Origin: Bombardia bombarda
Taxonomy: Eukaryota > Ascomycota > Sordariomycetes > Sordariales > Lasiosphaeriaceae
Assembly: GCA_030512295.1 (NCBI GenBank)
Contig: JAULSR010000001.1
Span: forward strand, 7,277,001 to 7,341,000
Length of the DNA: 64,000 nt
Reading direction: 5' to 3'
Program-made: the position numbers and the translations under genes
Shown: positions 10,082 through 20,133 of the stretch, one piece after another
Position numbering within the stretch: the stretch's first letter is position 1
Layout of the letters: the number at the start of each line of letters is the position of its first letter
Notes under the pieces: model-generated
Databases searched by the model: none
What the model was told of the DNA's origin: nothing
What the model saw: the letters and a program-made list of their open reading frames with translations, nothing else

Positions 10082-10783
10082 ATGGTGTCACCTATTACCC
10101 CAAAAAGGCTCGAGTCCAATTCGACAATAGCATTCGTCTCCCCATCAGCTCGGCTGAACCACGAACTCCCAGCTGTCATGTCGCGAGCGACTGCCGTGCT
10201 CACTGGACAAGGCTACAAGGTCCACGAACTCTTCACTTCAGACACCGGGATCCAGTCCTCGATCGACAACCGGCTATCCGAGCTGCGCGCCGCCTTCTCC
10301 GACCCAACCATCTCGGCCATCATCTGCACCATCGGCGGGCCGTGCTTCAACGAGCTGCTACCCGCCCTGATAGCCGACACGGATCTGCACAAAACCATCC
10401 GCGCCAATCCCAAGATCGTCGTCGGCTGTTCCGACATCACCGGCCTGCACTGGTTCCTCCACGCGCTCACCGGACTCCGCACCTTCTACGGACCAGGCGC
10501 CATCCCCGAGCTGGGCCAGTCCATCTCTGCCGACGACGACGACGACGACGACGACGCCTCACCAGTAGCTTTCTGCGCCAAGCATCTCTTGCGCGCCATC
10601 ACCCAGACCCAGCCCCTCGGCGATGTTGCAATATCACCCACGTACGCGCCCAAACCAGTCCCCTGCCTCTGGAGTCTATTTTCGCCTCTTCGTGCTTGTC
10701 TCGGACGCTACAACATCCTCTTCGACTCTTTTTCTTTTGGCGCCACTTCCTTTTGGTACGGTCTTCTTGAACTCGGGGGCTGA
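10082..10783 (+). pseudogene. Truncated peptidase S66 (LD-carboxypeptidase / MccC-like)
   Basis: The first about 190 residues match the S66 serine peptidase fold: AFVSPSA near the N-terminus, the GG turn in CTIGGPCFNELLP, the nucleophile elbow VGCSDITGLHW (Ser in CSD), and the conserved TFYGPGAIPELG. An eight-residue Asp run follows (about 10531-10557). After PTYAPKP (about 10655) the sequence is no longer S66-like, and the ORF ends at 10783. The C-terminal half, with the Glu and His that complete the triad, is absent here. The break coincides with the 3' end of the minus-strand ORF at 10676, suggesting insertion or rearrangement. Bacterial members cleave cell-wall tetrapeptides or microcin C; the fungal substrate is unknown. 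Probably inactive. Confidence 0.75.
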
Positions 10784-11941
10784 GGGACCGGCAGCGGGTG
10801 GGCTTGATGGTTGTGCGTCGTCAGGGTGACTGGGAGCAGGCGCAGTCTCTTCCAGCCAATAGGACACATGATCGGTACCTCTGGGTGAGTCTGGTGGTGA
10901 TACAACCCGTACTGAGTCCTGTCCGCGTTCAGTAACATAGGGTTGCTCCTGTGCAACTGGCTCATCAGATAGATCTTGATGAGATACGGCGGCATCATCT
11001 GCTGCAAAGCGAGACTGGACCTGTGGTGAATCCAAATCCATTGGTGAATCCATTGGATCCAGCGTGCAAGCCTGAGAGGGTGTTGGAGATGTGTCCATCA
11101 TATCGGTGTGAACTGAAGTAAAATGACGCGCAGGTGTGGTAGGTGAAGCATTATTCGCTTCATCGCCCTCCTCTTCTATGACCTCCATCATGCATCTCAT
11201 ACATGTAGGAGGCTTTTCGTGCTTCCACGACTCGCCGGGATACACCCCCCACGCGTCGTCCCATAAGCCTCTTTCAACCCAGGACTGCTTCACCTGTTTG
11301 TAGATTCTCAAGTTGTTGTTAGCCCGATCAGTGCACGTGATATAAGATTCCAAGTCCGGGTAAAGTCGGCGACACTCCATCGACATCTCGTTGACAAAGC
11401 GATGGGAAGGGCGTGAAGCATCACGATCGGTCCAGATGCGAGCCAGCTCCATGTCGTTGGTCAAATCGATATCGGACTTGAAGAAGTACTCAAACGGCAG
11501 TTCGTGCTTCCACCGCATGTCGGCAACGCTGCCTTTTTGCCATGGCTCCCACCAGATGTGCTGCTTCTTCCAGCGATCCTGGACGGCTCTAAGAGAGATC
11601 CGGTCGGGTTTATCTTTGCACGCGGTGTCGGGGTCTTTTGTCGACTTCAATATTTGGCCTCTCTCTGCTCGAAACTCTGCAACGAACTGGCTTGCTGGTA
11701 GCGAATTGCTGCAGTCCTGTCTCTCTTGCTCGATCATATCCTTGAGCTCGCCCGTATGTTTCAGCATGCTTGACGCGAGGTCGATCCAGTCGCCGGGCCT
11801 CACAGTGGCCAGTTGGCGCAAAGCAAACACAACCTCTTTCAGCTGGGGTTGATACACTTGATGTGAGTCTGCAACAGGCGCTCTCTGAGTTTTGTCGAAA
11901 TCGAGACGATGATGGTTAGGAAGGTACGATGATTCGAACAT
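10676..11941 (-). CDS. Hypothetical protein with C-terminal nuclear-localisation-like motif
   Basis: Single-exon minus-strand ORF. I favour the ATG at 11941 (MFESSYLPNHHRL), giving 421 aa; an in-frame ATG at 11986 adds 15 residues. I recognise no domain. The N-terminal 250 residues are moderately charged and Trp-rich (WKKQHIWWEPWQKGS, WVERGLWDDAWGVYPGESW), with CMRCMMEV near 270. The C-terminal 150 residues are Pro/Ser/Asp-rich and probably disordered, ending in a basic bipartite motif (GAKRKRVEED...TKRRK) that suggests a nuclear protein. Its last 108 bases overlap the S66 remnant tail to tail, so this block may have inserted into the S66 gene. The length of the open frame supports a real gene. 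Confidence 0.6.
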   Translation of the reverse strand: MFESSYLPNHHRLDFDKTQRAPVADSHQVYQPQLKEVVFALRQLATVRPGDWIDLASSMLKHTGELKDMIEQERQDCSNSLPASQFVAEFRAERGQILKSTKDPDTACKDKPDRISLRAVQDRWKKQHIWWEPWQKGSVADMRWKHELPFEYFFKSDIDLTNDMELARIWTDRDASRPSHRFVNEMSMECRRLYPDLESYITCTDRANNNLRIYKQVKQSWVERGLWDDAWGVYPGESWKHEKPPTCMRCMMEVIEEEGDEANNASPTTPARHFTSVHTDMMDTSPTPSQACTLDPMDSPMDLDSPQVQSRFAADDAAVSHQDLSDEPVAQEQPYVTERGQDSVRVVSPPDSPRGTDHVSYWLEETAPAPSHPDDAQPSSPPAAGPSAPEFKKTVPKGSGAKRKRVEEDVVASETSTKRRK

Positions 11942-12760
11942 GATTTGGATCGCTCCGATCATGTATACAGTATATCTTCCTATCATATACCTGGCTCTGA
12001 TTATGTACGTAAATCTAGAATCAGCCGCCGACCTCCGCGTGACCTGTACGTTTTATTGGGCTCTGATTTGATAGGTTCGTCTGTCTGTTTACCCAAACAT
12101 AGTCACAAGACTCTGCTCAAAACAAACAAACAACCGATTAACCACTCTGAGCGACCCGTTTTCTTAGCCAGTTGCCATTGCGCCTCAAATCAACAAATAC
12201 TCCTCATCTGATACGCTGAAAGGGTTTCCATAAAAGCACCACTGGCAGTTTGTTCCTTCTTTGTTTGTTATCATTACCAGTAACCGCGGTTTAGTGTTTC
12301 GTATGTAGAAGGTGTTTGTTTGTGCTAGATATCGCACTGTGCTTCTCCCCAGTGGTCATGATAGGCCTCAGACAAACACGCCAAATCGTCCACCTAGTTT
12401 CAGAGGTGAAAACACATAAACGCCGGCCGCGAGGCCAGATTTTGCAGTCATCGCAATTTGTCCGTGTTTGAGGATTGGTTTCACATCTCGAGTTCTCTTG
12501 GATATTATTCCCTTGAATTGAAACAGGAGCATAGGAAAGCGCCTGTAAGTACATGTATATCGACAGCCGCCTGGCCATGTGTCACTCGCCATGCATGTTT
12601 TCATTATGCCAGGACCTTGGACTCAAAAAATATGTATTTAAACACAGGCCTTTCTCGCTTTATCGTGACATCTAAAGGTACTACCCATTATCAATATCCT
12701 GTGCATTATCACCGCAGATATCTCTCCTTTTGACCTCTTGACCATCCAACTCACATAAAC
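11942..12760. other. Intergenic region upstream of the pseudokinase gene
   Basis: Divergent spacer between the hypothetical gene and the pseudokinase. Only short random ORFs on both strands. No recognisable element. Confidence 0.5.
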
Positions 12761-14314
12761 ATGGCTGGCTACAACTCTCAGTCCAGTGCCAATTCCTCTC
12801 TCATCGTCGAAAGCGAGCTTGGGGGGGAATCCCACATCCACCCTTCAAATCATCATCTCGCCTCAACCACGGGAGACATAATTAATAGCTCCTTCATTAA
12901 TTCTCCTTCCCCCGGTGCCTCTCTCGTCCCGAAGAAGGGACCCAGAGAAGAGGACTCGTTTGAGGACTTAAATGATCCCGCTTTCTCAGCTGCGGGATAT
13001 ACTTCTGGTCAAAGTACGATATACACGGATCAGGTCCTAGGCTGGGACGATGCTCGTGCAAAGATGCAGCATATAACCACGAACATCTCTGCCAAGTCTG
13101 GCAACGTCATGGCTGTGAGGATGCAAAAGCCAATCGAAAAAGAATCAGCCGATCAAGAACTACCCAATAAATTTCAAAGACCAGCTGGGATTCTGTTCCA
13201 GCAAGAAATAAAACTTATCAGTGGGATCACCGATGTGAGTTAACGTCTTTACAAAACGTATTCTCCCAACCTTCGACAAACGTAGGTAGCTAGGTGCTAA
13301 ATTAACTCACTAATGCCGCCCGGATAGAAGCAGGATGCGAAGAACATTCGGTCAAGTTATATTGATAGCTTGGGGCCGGTCCTGACTGCGCCGGATGGGA
13401 CGTTAGAAGACTTGATCGAGGACTTGGAATTCGATTATGACATCAATATTACGAGCATCGCCAAACAGATTCTTAGACAGGGGCTACAAGTTCTCGACTT
13501 TCTCGACGCTAACAACATCATCCATGGAGACATCAAAGCGAAAAACATCTTCTTTTGGCACCTGGAGCCATCTATACGCAATGAACCCCGATTCATATTC
13601 GCGTTTGGATCTGACCCCTCTGCAGAACAAATGGCAGAACCGGACCTCAGCGACCTAAACAGCATAATTCACATTGCGCCTGAGAGAATCTTGGGTAAAA
13701 GTAAGAAGCCGACGACCAAGTCCGACGTATGGGCTCTGCTTGCTACCGTCCTGTGGGTTTTGGATGTGAAGGACTTACGCAACTACGGTAACCGCAGAGG
13801 TTATCCTGTCGACAAATTCAAAGTTCCTAGCATAGTCGCAACAGCAGCAGCAGCAGCTGTCATTGAAGATCTTCCAAACTGTCTCCCAGATATGGCAAGA
13901 TGCGACCCTTGGGAACGAGCTTCTGCAGCGCAAATACTTGCCAACTATTTCGACGGAATCGGCCTTTCCACCCCGAGGTCACAGGTTTCACCCATTCCAA
14001 CCTGCACTATCAGACACGCAGATATAGGAATCAACTTCATTAACGTTTTCTCGACTGCACCAGTACAAGCGCAGCTTGTATGGACAGGAGCAAACTACCA
14101 ACCAAAAAGACGGGTAAGGAGAGTGGTAGTTTCCGCTGCGGGGGTCTTAAGGGACCAACACGGCTTATTAGGCGCTAGAAGCCGTCGCTATAATTATAGC
14201 CATGTTTTTACGGGAAGCCGTATTAAAATAAGACGGTATATTGTACCAAAACGGTGTAATGTATGTATATGGTCGTTAAAAGAGCGCTGTATTATAGGGG
14301 ACCTAGAGGGCTAG
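12761..14314 (+). CDS. Pseudokinase-like protein, two exons
   Basis: Exon 1 is 12761-13234, the intron 13235-13327 (GTGAGT...GATAG, 93 bp, phase 0), and exon 2 13328-14314; about 486 aa. A disordered N-terminus (1-110) precedes a protein-kinase fold. Recognisable parts are strand 3 NVMAVRMQ with Arg at the ATP-binding Lys position (about residue 120), helix C Glu in FQQEIKLI, catalytic loop IIHGDIKAKNIFF (HGD rather than HRD, with Asp226 and Asn231 kept), FAFG in place of DFG (about 249-252), APE in HIAPERIL, and SDVWALLATVLW. Loss of the strand-3 Lys and of the DFG Asp predicts weak or no catalysis. After about 14110 the reading continues into AT-rich sequence unlike kinase, so the native C-terminus is probably lost. 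It lies 0.2 kb upstream of a HET gene on the same strand. Confidence 0.68.
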
Positions 14315-14450
14315 GTTTAAGGGGTTAGCGTATTTTTTATAGCGGGTTTAACGGACTTTATAATATGCTTTAAGATCGCAACGGAAAGCGGCACGATTGA
14401 TGCTTTCAGGCTGGTACCAACCTCATCTGAAACGGTCTTGGGGTCATAAT
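14110..14450. repeat. AT-rich, probably RIP-affected repeat remnant
   Basis: Composition changes sharply after the pseudokinase fold: TTAT, TATA and TAAG words dominate (for example around 14190-14360), and no protein similarity is visible. It looks like a fragment of an old repeat that now supplies the last codons of the pseudokinase ORF. Boundaries are approximate. Confidence 0.45.
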
Positions 14451-14512
14451 GCCTGGGGTCAGGACCAAGCGTCGATCGGAGGTCTCATCTTCTATAGCAA
14501 ACCCAAAGCGAC

Positions 14513-16713
14513 ATGTCCCCGCAACTTTTAGGATCGCACCAATTGACCATGAGCAGCTATCGATACTCAGAGTTGACATCACCGCGATGCACGCGTCTCA
14601 TCAGACTCCACGGCTCCCCCGTCCCGTCGGACCCTCTGGCCTTCAACCTGGAAGAGATGTTGCTCGACAAACCAGACAAGTCCTACGATGCCCTTTCCTA
14701 CACCTGGGGTGGCCAGCCATGCGATCGCCCAGTCTCAGTCCTGACCGTTGGCACGGCGGGGACTTCCGAGCTGATGATCACGGCCAACGCCGAGGCGGCT
14801 CTCCGGCACCTTCGGGACAAGGACAGGAAGAAGGCGCGCTACCTCTGGGTCGACGCGATCTGCATTGACCAGTCCTCAATCCCAGAGCGCAACGTCCAGG
14901 TTGCCAATATGGGAGACATCTACCGCGGTGCGAAGCGCGTCCTCATCTGGCTCGGCGAAGGCACGGCTGATACCCGCGCGGCATTTCTCGCCATGGCCGG
15001 TTGGTGGAGGCTGCTTTATACTCTGCATCCGCGAGGGCTGGCACATTCCTTTTGGACCTGGGTTACGGTGGGGGAGGAGTCGGGGAGAGACTTTATTCAG
15101 CGAAGGATGGGGTCAGGGATGACAATAGGTATGTGAGCAAGCAAGCGTGCACTAAACCACCGGGACCGGGGTATTATTGCTATATGATGTTTTTGCTCGG
15201 TAAATGACGGCAAGCAGATCACGGACTTCAAGTAGCCCGCGGCCTTGATGTGCTCGTATCCCATTCCTACTGGGAGCGAGTGTGGACGCTGCAGGAGATC
15301 GGCCTGTCAAAAGATCCCGAGAGATGCTTGGTTTTATGCGGCGCCTCGACAGAGCCTGTCAATCTGCTGATACTGTACGAAACCGTGGCGGCTCTCCACT
15401 TCAATCGCAACCTCCTGGACCGGATTTCGGTGCACTTTAACCTGGCGCTGCGAGAGGCAGCCTTGGCTGTGAAGGGTAAAGAAAGGCGCCGCAACAGCAA
15501 ACAGAAATACTACGGCAAAGAAGGCTTCCTCAGCAACGGAAAATATCTTGATATTTTTTCCATGCTATCGGAAATGCGCGCCAAGAACGCTACCGAACCA
15601 CGCGATTATATCTATGGACTACGCGAGCTATTCCCCGAGGATCTGAAGCTGGTGGCCGTCAGTTACGAGCGCCCCACAGCTGACATCTATCGCGAGGTGA
15701 CACAGCACATCATCGAGAGAAAGCGGCGCGACAGTGCTGTTAACGACAGTGACGACGACGACAAGACCCTGGACGGAATCCTGGTCCACGCATCCCAAGA
15801 GCAGAAAACAGTCACCGACTGTCCCTCATGGGTGCCAGACTGGAGCTCCGTCTCCGTGCCCGAGGCGGCTCGCGGGCAGTACACCCAATACAACAAATGG
15901 GTCAACAGAGCGTCTGCCTGCCGCCGCACTAAGGCCCGATGCCAGTTCCGCTCGCACCCACCGGGCGGCATCTTGGTGCTGACCGGACGGGAGGTCACGA
16001 CCGTTGGCGCCGATATCAGCGCAAAGTTTCCACCGGGGGTTTACCCGCCGTCGCTCGCCTTTGAAAATGCTCGTCGGCCAGAACGCTATGCCCAGGAGTC
16101 TGACGACGAGTTTGTCGACTATGGCGCGGGGCCCGTGAAGAAAGTGCCGGGCCGCCGAGAGGTGGTCGAGCGCAACGGCAGAGAGATGCTGCGCATCCTG
16201 GAGGAGTGGGTCGTTCACATTGAGACCATCACTGATCTTGCTCGACGGGGGATTCGCGCGCCGCGAGAGCAAATGGCACGCCTCCTGTGGGAGGTGACGG
16301 GGCCGGTCGTGCGTGACTCGTCGTACACAGACAGCGACACGTTCGAGTCGGATCTGAGGCGGCGGTGGCTGCCGGAGCTGAAGCATCGGGGCGCGGCGGC
16401 CATGTACCCCGAGTTTTTGAGGGAACGGGGACAGTCGGATTCGTGGCTTTATGTGTGGCATCGTAATTTGGCGTATGCTTTGGATGGGCAGAGGCTGTTT
16501 GTGGCGGCTGATGGGAGGCTGGGGCTGGGGCTGAATGTCGAGCAGGGAGATATTGTTACTGTCTTGGCGGGGTGTCACTCGCCAGTCGTGTTGAGGAAGG
16601 GGGTGGATGGGGAGAGGTATCGGCTTGTGGGACACTGCTTTCTGATTGGGGCGGCATATGGGGAGGAATGGCCGGATAATGAGGCTTTGCTGAGAGAATT
16701 TGAGATTGTGTAG
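14513..16713 (+). CDS. HET-domain (heterokaryon incompatibility) protein
   Basis: Two exons: 14513-15128 and 15218-16713, intron 15129-15217 (GTATGT...AAGCAG, 89 bp, phase 1), about 703 aa. A second in-frame ATG at 14549 (MSSYRYSEL) is an equally good start. The HET domain has its three signature blocks: YDALSYTWGG; LWVDAICIDQSSIPERNVQV followed by IYRGAKRVLIWLGEG; and, just after the splice, SYWERVWTLQE. A middle segment (YIYGLREL, SVSYERP-like VAVSYERPTADIYREV) and a C-terminal region (GDIVTVLAGCHSPVVLR, YRLVGHCFLIGAAYGEEW) are typical of long HET proteins. Such proteins can trigger cell death after fusion of incompatible hyphae; the trigger for this one is unknown. Confidence 0.9.
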
Positions 16714-17134
16714 ATGGTTATCGAGGTCTTGATGTAAGATTTCACATCATGTTGGGAGGTATGGTGATTTGATTGCATTCACCTTGAGGTTTTGTGTATG
16801 ATTATTTGCTAGCCACATTTGTAACTCGAGTTATACACGTAAATAAATGTTTCGCGAATTGTTACACTCTCTCGATGCGAAACTTAAGTAAACTTATAAG
16901 CTGTAAAATGGTCAGATTGGTCTCGGCTGGCAATTAGTGACACATCCCTGCTGATCTCGCTACGTTGATTGGATCCAGCCGCTGCTATCCAGTGTCAATG
17001 CATTGTTGCCAAGCGCCAAACTAGCGGTAATGGGTTGTTTACTCCAGCGCCTGTCAACAGCTGTATCGTCAGTGCACCGGACCTCCACCTCGACCGTCTT
17101 GACGACAACATCTCCCCGTCCCAACGATGCCACC
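16714..17134. other. Intergenic region, HET 3' side and HAUS6 upstream
   Basis: AT-rich after 16720. The in-frame sequence from 17003 to 17134 is open but is more likely 5' UTR than coding, because the CACCATGG start lies at 17135. Confidence 0.5.
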
Positions 17135-19744
17135 ATGGCGAGCCTGTACGGATCTTCGGCACTCGCTCGCACGAGATCTACACGTCCGCCGGCCAATACA
17201 GGCAGACCGATACAGAGTTCAACTCGCACTCCGTCGTTGAGCGCTGCCCATTCCATAACGCCTTCAGCACCTGCGAGCGCCACTCCCACCGCCGCCTCCA
17301 GCATCTCCCTATTCCTAACAAACCTCCGATTACTCGACCTCGATCTACGCCAAGACTGGCCCGATATCAACACCCTGACATTCAGTGCCAAAGACGCGGC
17401 GCAGGGGCAAAAGAAGCGTATACAATGCGTCGAATGGGCACTCTACCACCTCTTCACCCTTTGGGACCCCGACGAAGCACGCAACAAGCTGCGACCCTTC
17501 TTCCCACCCCTCGACCAGGTTCAGTCCCTCAATCTGCGCGCCGCCCTTCTGCGATGCCTCGAACAGGCAAAGAAAAATGGCGTCCTGGGTCGCGATGCTG
17601 TCGTGCGCAAGACCATGCTCGACGAGTGCAAGGGCGACCGATTGGCCGAGGTCCTGGCCGTCTTCTCGTCGGCTGTCTTGATGAAGCTGGTGGCAGAGCA
17701 GCAGCTGAACGAGCCCGAACATCCCGCGCTGGCACAGACATTGGCCCTTGAAAATAGGGGGTACTCCGGGGAGCGGACAGAGCTTGTCGTCCTCACCTTG
17801 GCCTACAAGCTGTCGCTACGCCGAATCGTCGACGACAAGAATGCGGCAAGAGCCAAGTACAATGAGTTTGCCCGTCTACTGAGGCTCAAAGACCAGGTCA
17901 TTGCGAAACGGCGGGATGAGGCCAAAGCTATAAGTCGGAAAGGCCAGGGCAAAATGCACATATCCGGCCACCGGAAGCTTGATGTCTGGCGGACGGTGCG
18001 AAATAACTGGTCGGGCAACGAGCGCTGGATGGAGACCTTACTCTACGGCGACACCCATGCACACAAGGACGGGGTTCTCTCGACACCATTTGACAGAGTG
18101 TGGCGCCGGGTCGAGTCTGGCCGTCTGGCAGAGCTGCAAGACACAAACTCGGACGGGCTTCTCGAGCAGCTAGATCACAGAGTGACGAGCCAGAAACTGC
18201 GGCTGGAGAAATGGCAACAGTTTCGCCAAAAGATGTTTGGAAAGACCAGTCGCCTCGAGTTGACAGCCAAGGAGGCAGATTCACGACCCAGACAACAGGG
18301 CATCGATCTAGGATTCAGGGCTCACGAAAACTTACATTTTGGCCTTGTGAACGCAACAAGGAAACTACCTCGCACCAGACCTGCCGAGCTTCATACTGAG
18401 TACAAGGAACTCGTACAAAGTCTCAACGCAGAATTAGAGAGTATCGACCGGGGCCCTGCCCAAGTCCCGTCCTTCTTCCAAAGACAGCGGGAGAGTGCCA
18501 AGAAGGGATACGAGTTTCCAGAAACTACCAGTCCTGAACCAGAGACAATCTCAGAACTCAGCGATCTCGAAGAAGAAATACCATTAGTATCCAGTCATCT
18601 CCCAATACAGACCTCCCCATATCGCGAGCGAGCCACAATACTCGAGCCAGCTTTCGAGCTAGGCCCGCGACGCTCTAAAACAGTTAACATTGCACCCTCA
18701 CATTCCATCAGCGAGCAGCAGCCGGAGCTTTCATCGTCATCGTCATCATCATCTCAGCTTTGGCGACCGGCTCCAATACCGTCCAGACATTCCACAGCCG
18801 CCAGGAGGCGGCCAGCAGACGCAATAAATGCGTCTCCCTCTACTTCTCCCACAAAAGCAAGTCCCGAAAGAAGACACCAGCCAAGCCCGCCAAAGCCAAT
18901 GTCACCGGCACGTTCTCGCTCCCTAAAATCCCCACCAAAACTACGTTCATCGGCCATGCCCTCCATGCCTGCGCGCACCCCCTCGCCTGGATCCCCCGTA
19001 TCCCCCACCCAGCAACTGGCCGACCAGATCCTCGCCTCCGTCAGTGCTGCGTCGCCCTCGCCGCTCAAGAGGCGCCATACCCTCTCGCTTGCAGAGCGCA
19101 CACGGCTGTCGATGGCGCGGCGCACGTCCCAGGTAAACCAGCTGGCTGGCGGCAGCGGTGGTGGTGGTCTGGCCGAAGAGTCGTCTGACTCTGAGTACGG
19201 CCGGCTGCCCGTCAACAGGCGTGCTCCGCTGGCTTCCTCGGTAGAGATGCCAGACGAGGACGACAATGACGATCAGCAGGTAACTCCAAGGGCTCATCAT
19301 CGTAATGGCGGTAGCGGTAGGGGTGTTGCAGCTGTAGTAGACGAAACAACAACAGATGAGCACGAGACGGAGCAGGAAATGCCGCCGCCGCAGCAGCACG
19401 AGTACGAGGACCTCGTGGCCCGCACGCGTCGCAGCATGGCGGGGTTCGAGGCGGCGCAGAAGAAGGCGCAGCTGGAGAGGCGGCGGTCGCTGCGGAAGCA
19501 AAAGGTGGCGCCGACGACGCCTGGGGGCGGCGGCGGGGGTGGGGGAGGGAGGAATGGGTATTTCAATGCGGTGGCGGAGGAGGAGGGAGAGGGGATGGGG
19601 GAGGGAGACTCGACTATGGTGATTACGGAGGAGCTGATGAGCGCGGGGCAGGATGTGGATTATGATGCGGTGTTTATGAGCCGGCCGAAGATTAAGACGA
19701 GCCCGGTAGCATCGCCGGCTAGGATGGGGGGTTGGGATGAGTGA
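17135..19744 (+). CDS. HAUS6-like augmin complex subunit
   Basis: Single-exon ORF of 869 aa from the CACCATGG start at 17135; the open frame extends 44 codons upstream to 17003. Residues about 55-280 match the HAUS6 N-terminal domain: SLFLTNLRLLDLDLRQDWPD, IQCVEWALYHLFTLWDPDEA, LRPFFPPLDQVQSLNLRAAL and DECKGDRLAEVLAVFSSAVL. Augmin recruits gamma-tubulin to spindle microtubules for branching nucleation, and HAUS6 contacts the nucleating machinery. The rest is predicted disordered: Ser/Pro-rich with possible phosphorylation sites (TSPSPTKASPE-type stretches), an acidic patch, and a Gly run (about 19526-19550) near the C-terminus ending DARMGGWDE-like (PARMGGWDE). Confidence 0.8.
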   Translation: MASLYGSSALARTRSTRPPANTGRPIQSSTRTPSLSAAHSITPSAPASATPTAASSISLFLTNLRLLDLDLRQDWPDINTLTFSAKDAAQGQKKRIQCVEWALYHLFTLWDPDEARNKLRPFFPPLDQVQSLNLRAALLRCLEQAKKNGVLGRDAVVRKTMLDECKGDRLAEVLAVFSSAVLMKLVAEQQLNEPEHPALAQTLALENRGYSGERTELVVLTLAYKLSLRRIVDDKNAARAKYNEFARLLRLKDQVIAKRRDEAKAISRKGQGKMHISGHRKLDVWRTVRNNWSGNERWMETLLYGDTHAHKDGVLSTPFDRVWRRVESGRLAELQDTNSDGLLEQLDHRVTSQKLRLEKWQQFRQKMFGKTSRLELTAKEADSRPRQQGIDLGFRAHENLHFGLVNATRKLPRTRPAELHTEYKELVQSLNAELESIDRGPAQVPSFFQRQRESAKKGYEFPETTSPEPETISELSDLEEEIPLVSSHLPIQTSPYRERATILEPAFELGPRRSKTVNIAPSHSISEQQPELSSSSSSSSQLWRPAPIPSRHSTAARRRPADAINASPSTSPTKASPERRHQPSPPKPMSPARSRSLKSPPKLRSSAMPSMPARTPSPGSPVSPTQQLADQILASVSAASPSPLKRRHTLSLAERTRLSMARRTSQVNQLAGGSGGGGLAEESSDSEYGRLPVNRRAPLASSVEMPDEDDNDDQQVTPRAHHRNGGSGRGVAAVVDETTTDEHETEQEMPPPQQHEYEDLVARTRRSMAGFEAAQKKAQLERRRSLRKQKVAPTTPGGGGGGGGGRNGYFNAVAEEEGEGMGEGDSTMVITEELMSAGQDVDYDAVFMSRPKIKTSPVASPARMGGWDE

Positions 19745-20133
19745 GTGGTGTATGAGTGAATGGGTGATATTGGTATGAAGGTTGTTGGTTGTTGGTTGTT
19801 GGTTGTAGTATTTGGGGAGAGGAGATACGGCCCACGGGGTGCAATCAATCCATGGTCTTTGGGGTTTATTTTGGGGACATTGACTTGGTAGGCTGGATTA
19901 GGTACCCAGTTATGTCTTGAGACATTTGTCACGCTGTGGTCACGTTCATGGTAAGGGGGATAAATTGCAGCAGCGGTTGTTTGTGAGGCGTTTCCATGGT
20001 GGCAGACGCAACATACACAACTTCCATGGGTTGTTGGGGGCATGATAGTGCAATAATGTACAGTTTGGTTTTATGTAGGTTTTATGGTGATTGTACAAAT
20101 CCTTTCAAGAGATCATCGATCCTGCCTTCCATC
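19745..20133. other. Intergenic region between convergent HAUS6 and bS21m genes
   Basis: Shared 3' region of two convergent genes. Holds a GGTTGTT tandem run (about 19779-19806). No ORF of interest. Confidence 0.5.

Noticed and set aside
15826..16635. 269-codon minus-strand ORF
   Set aside because: Antisense of the HET gene; repetitive Pro/His composition and no domain.
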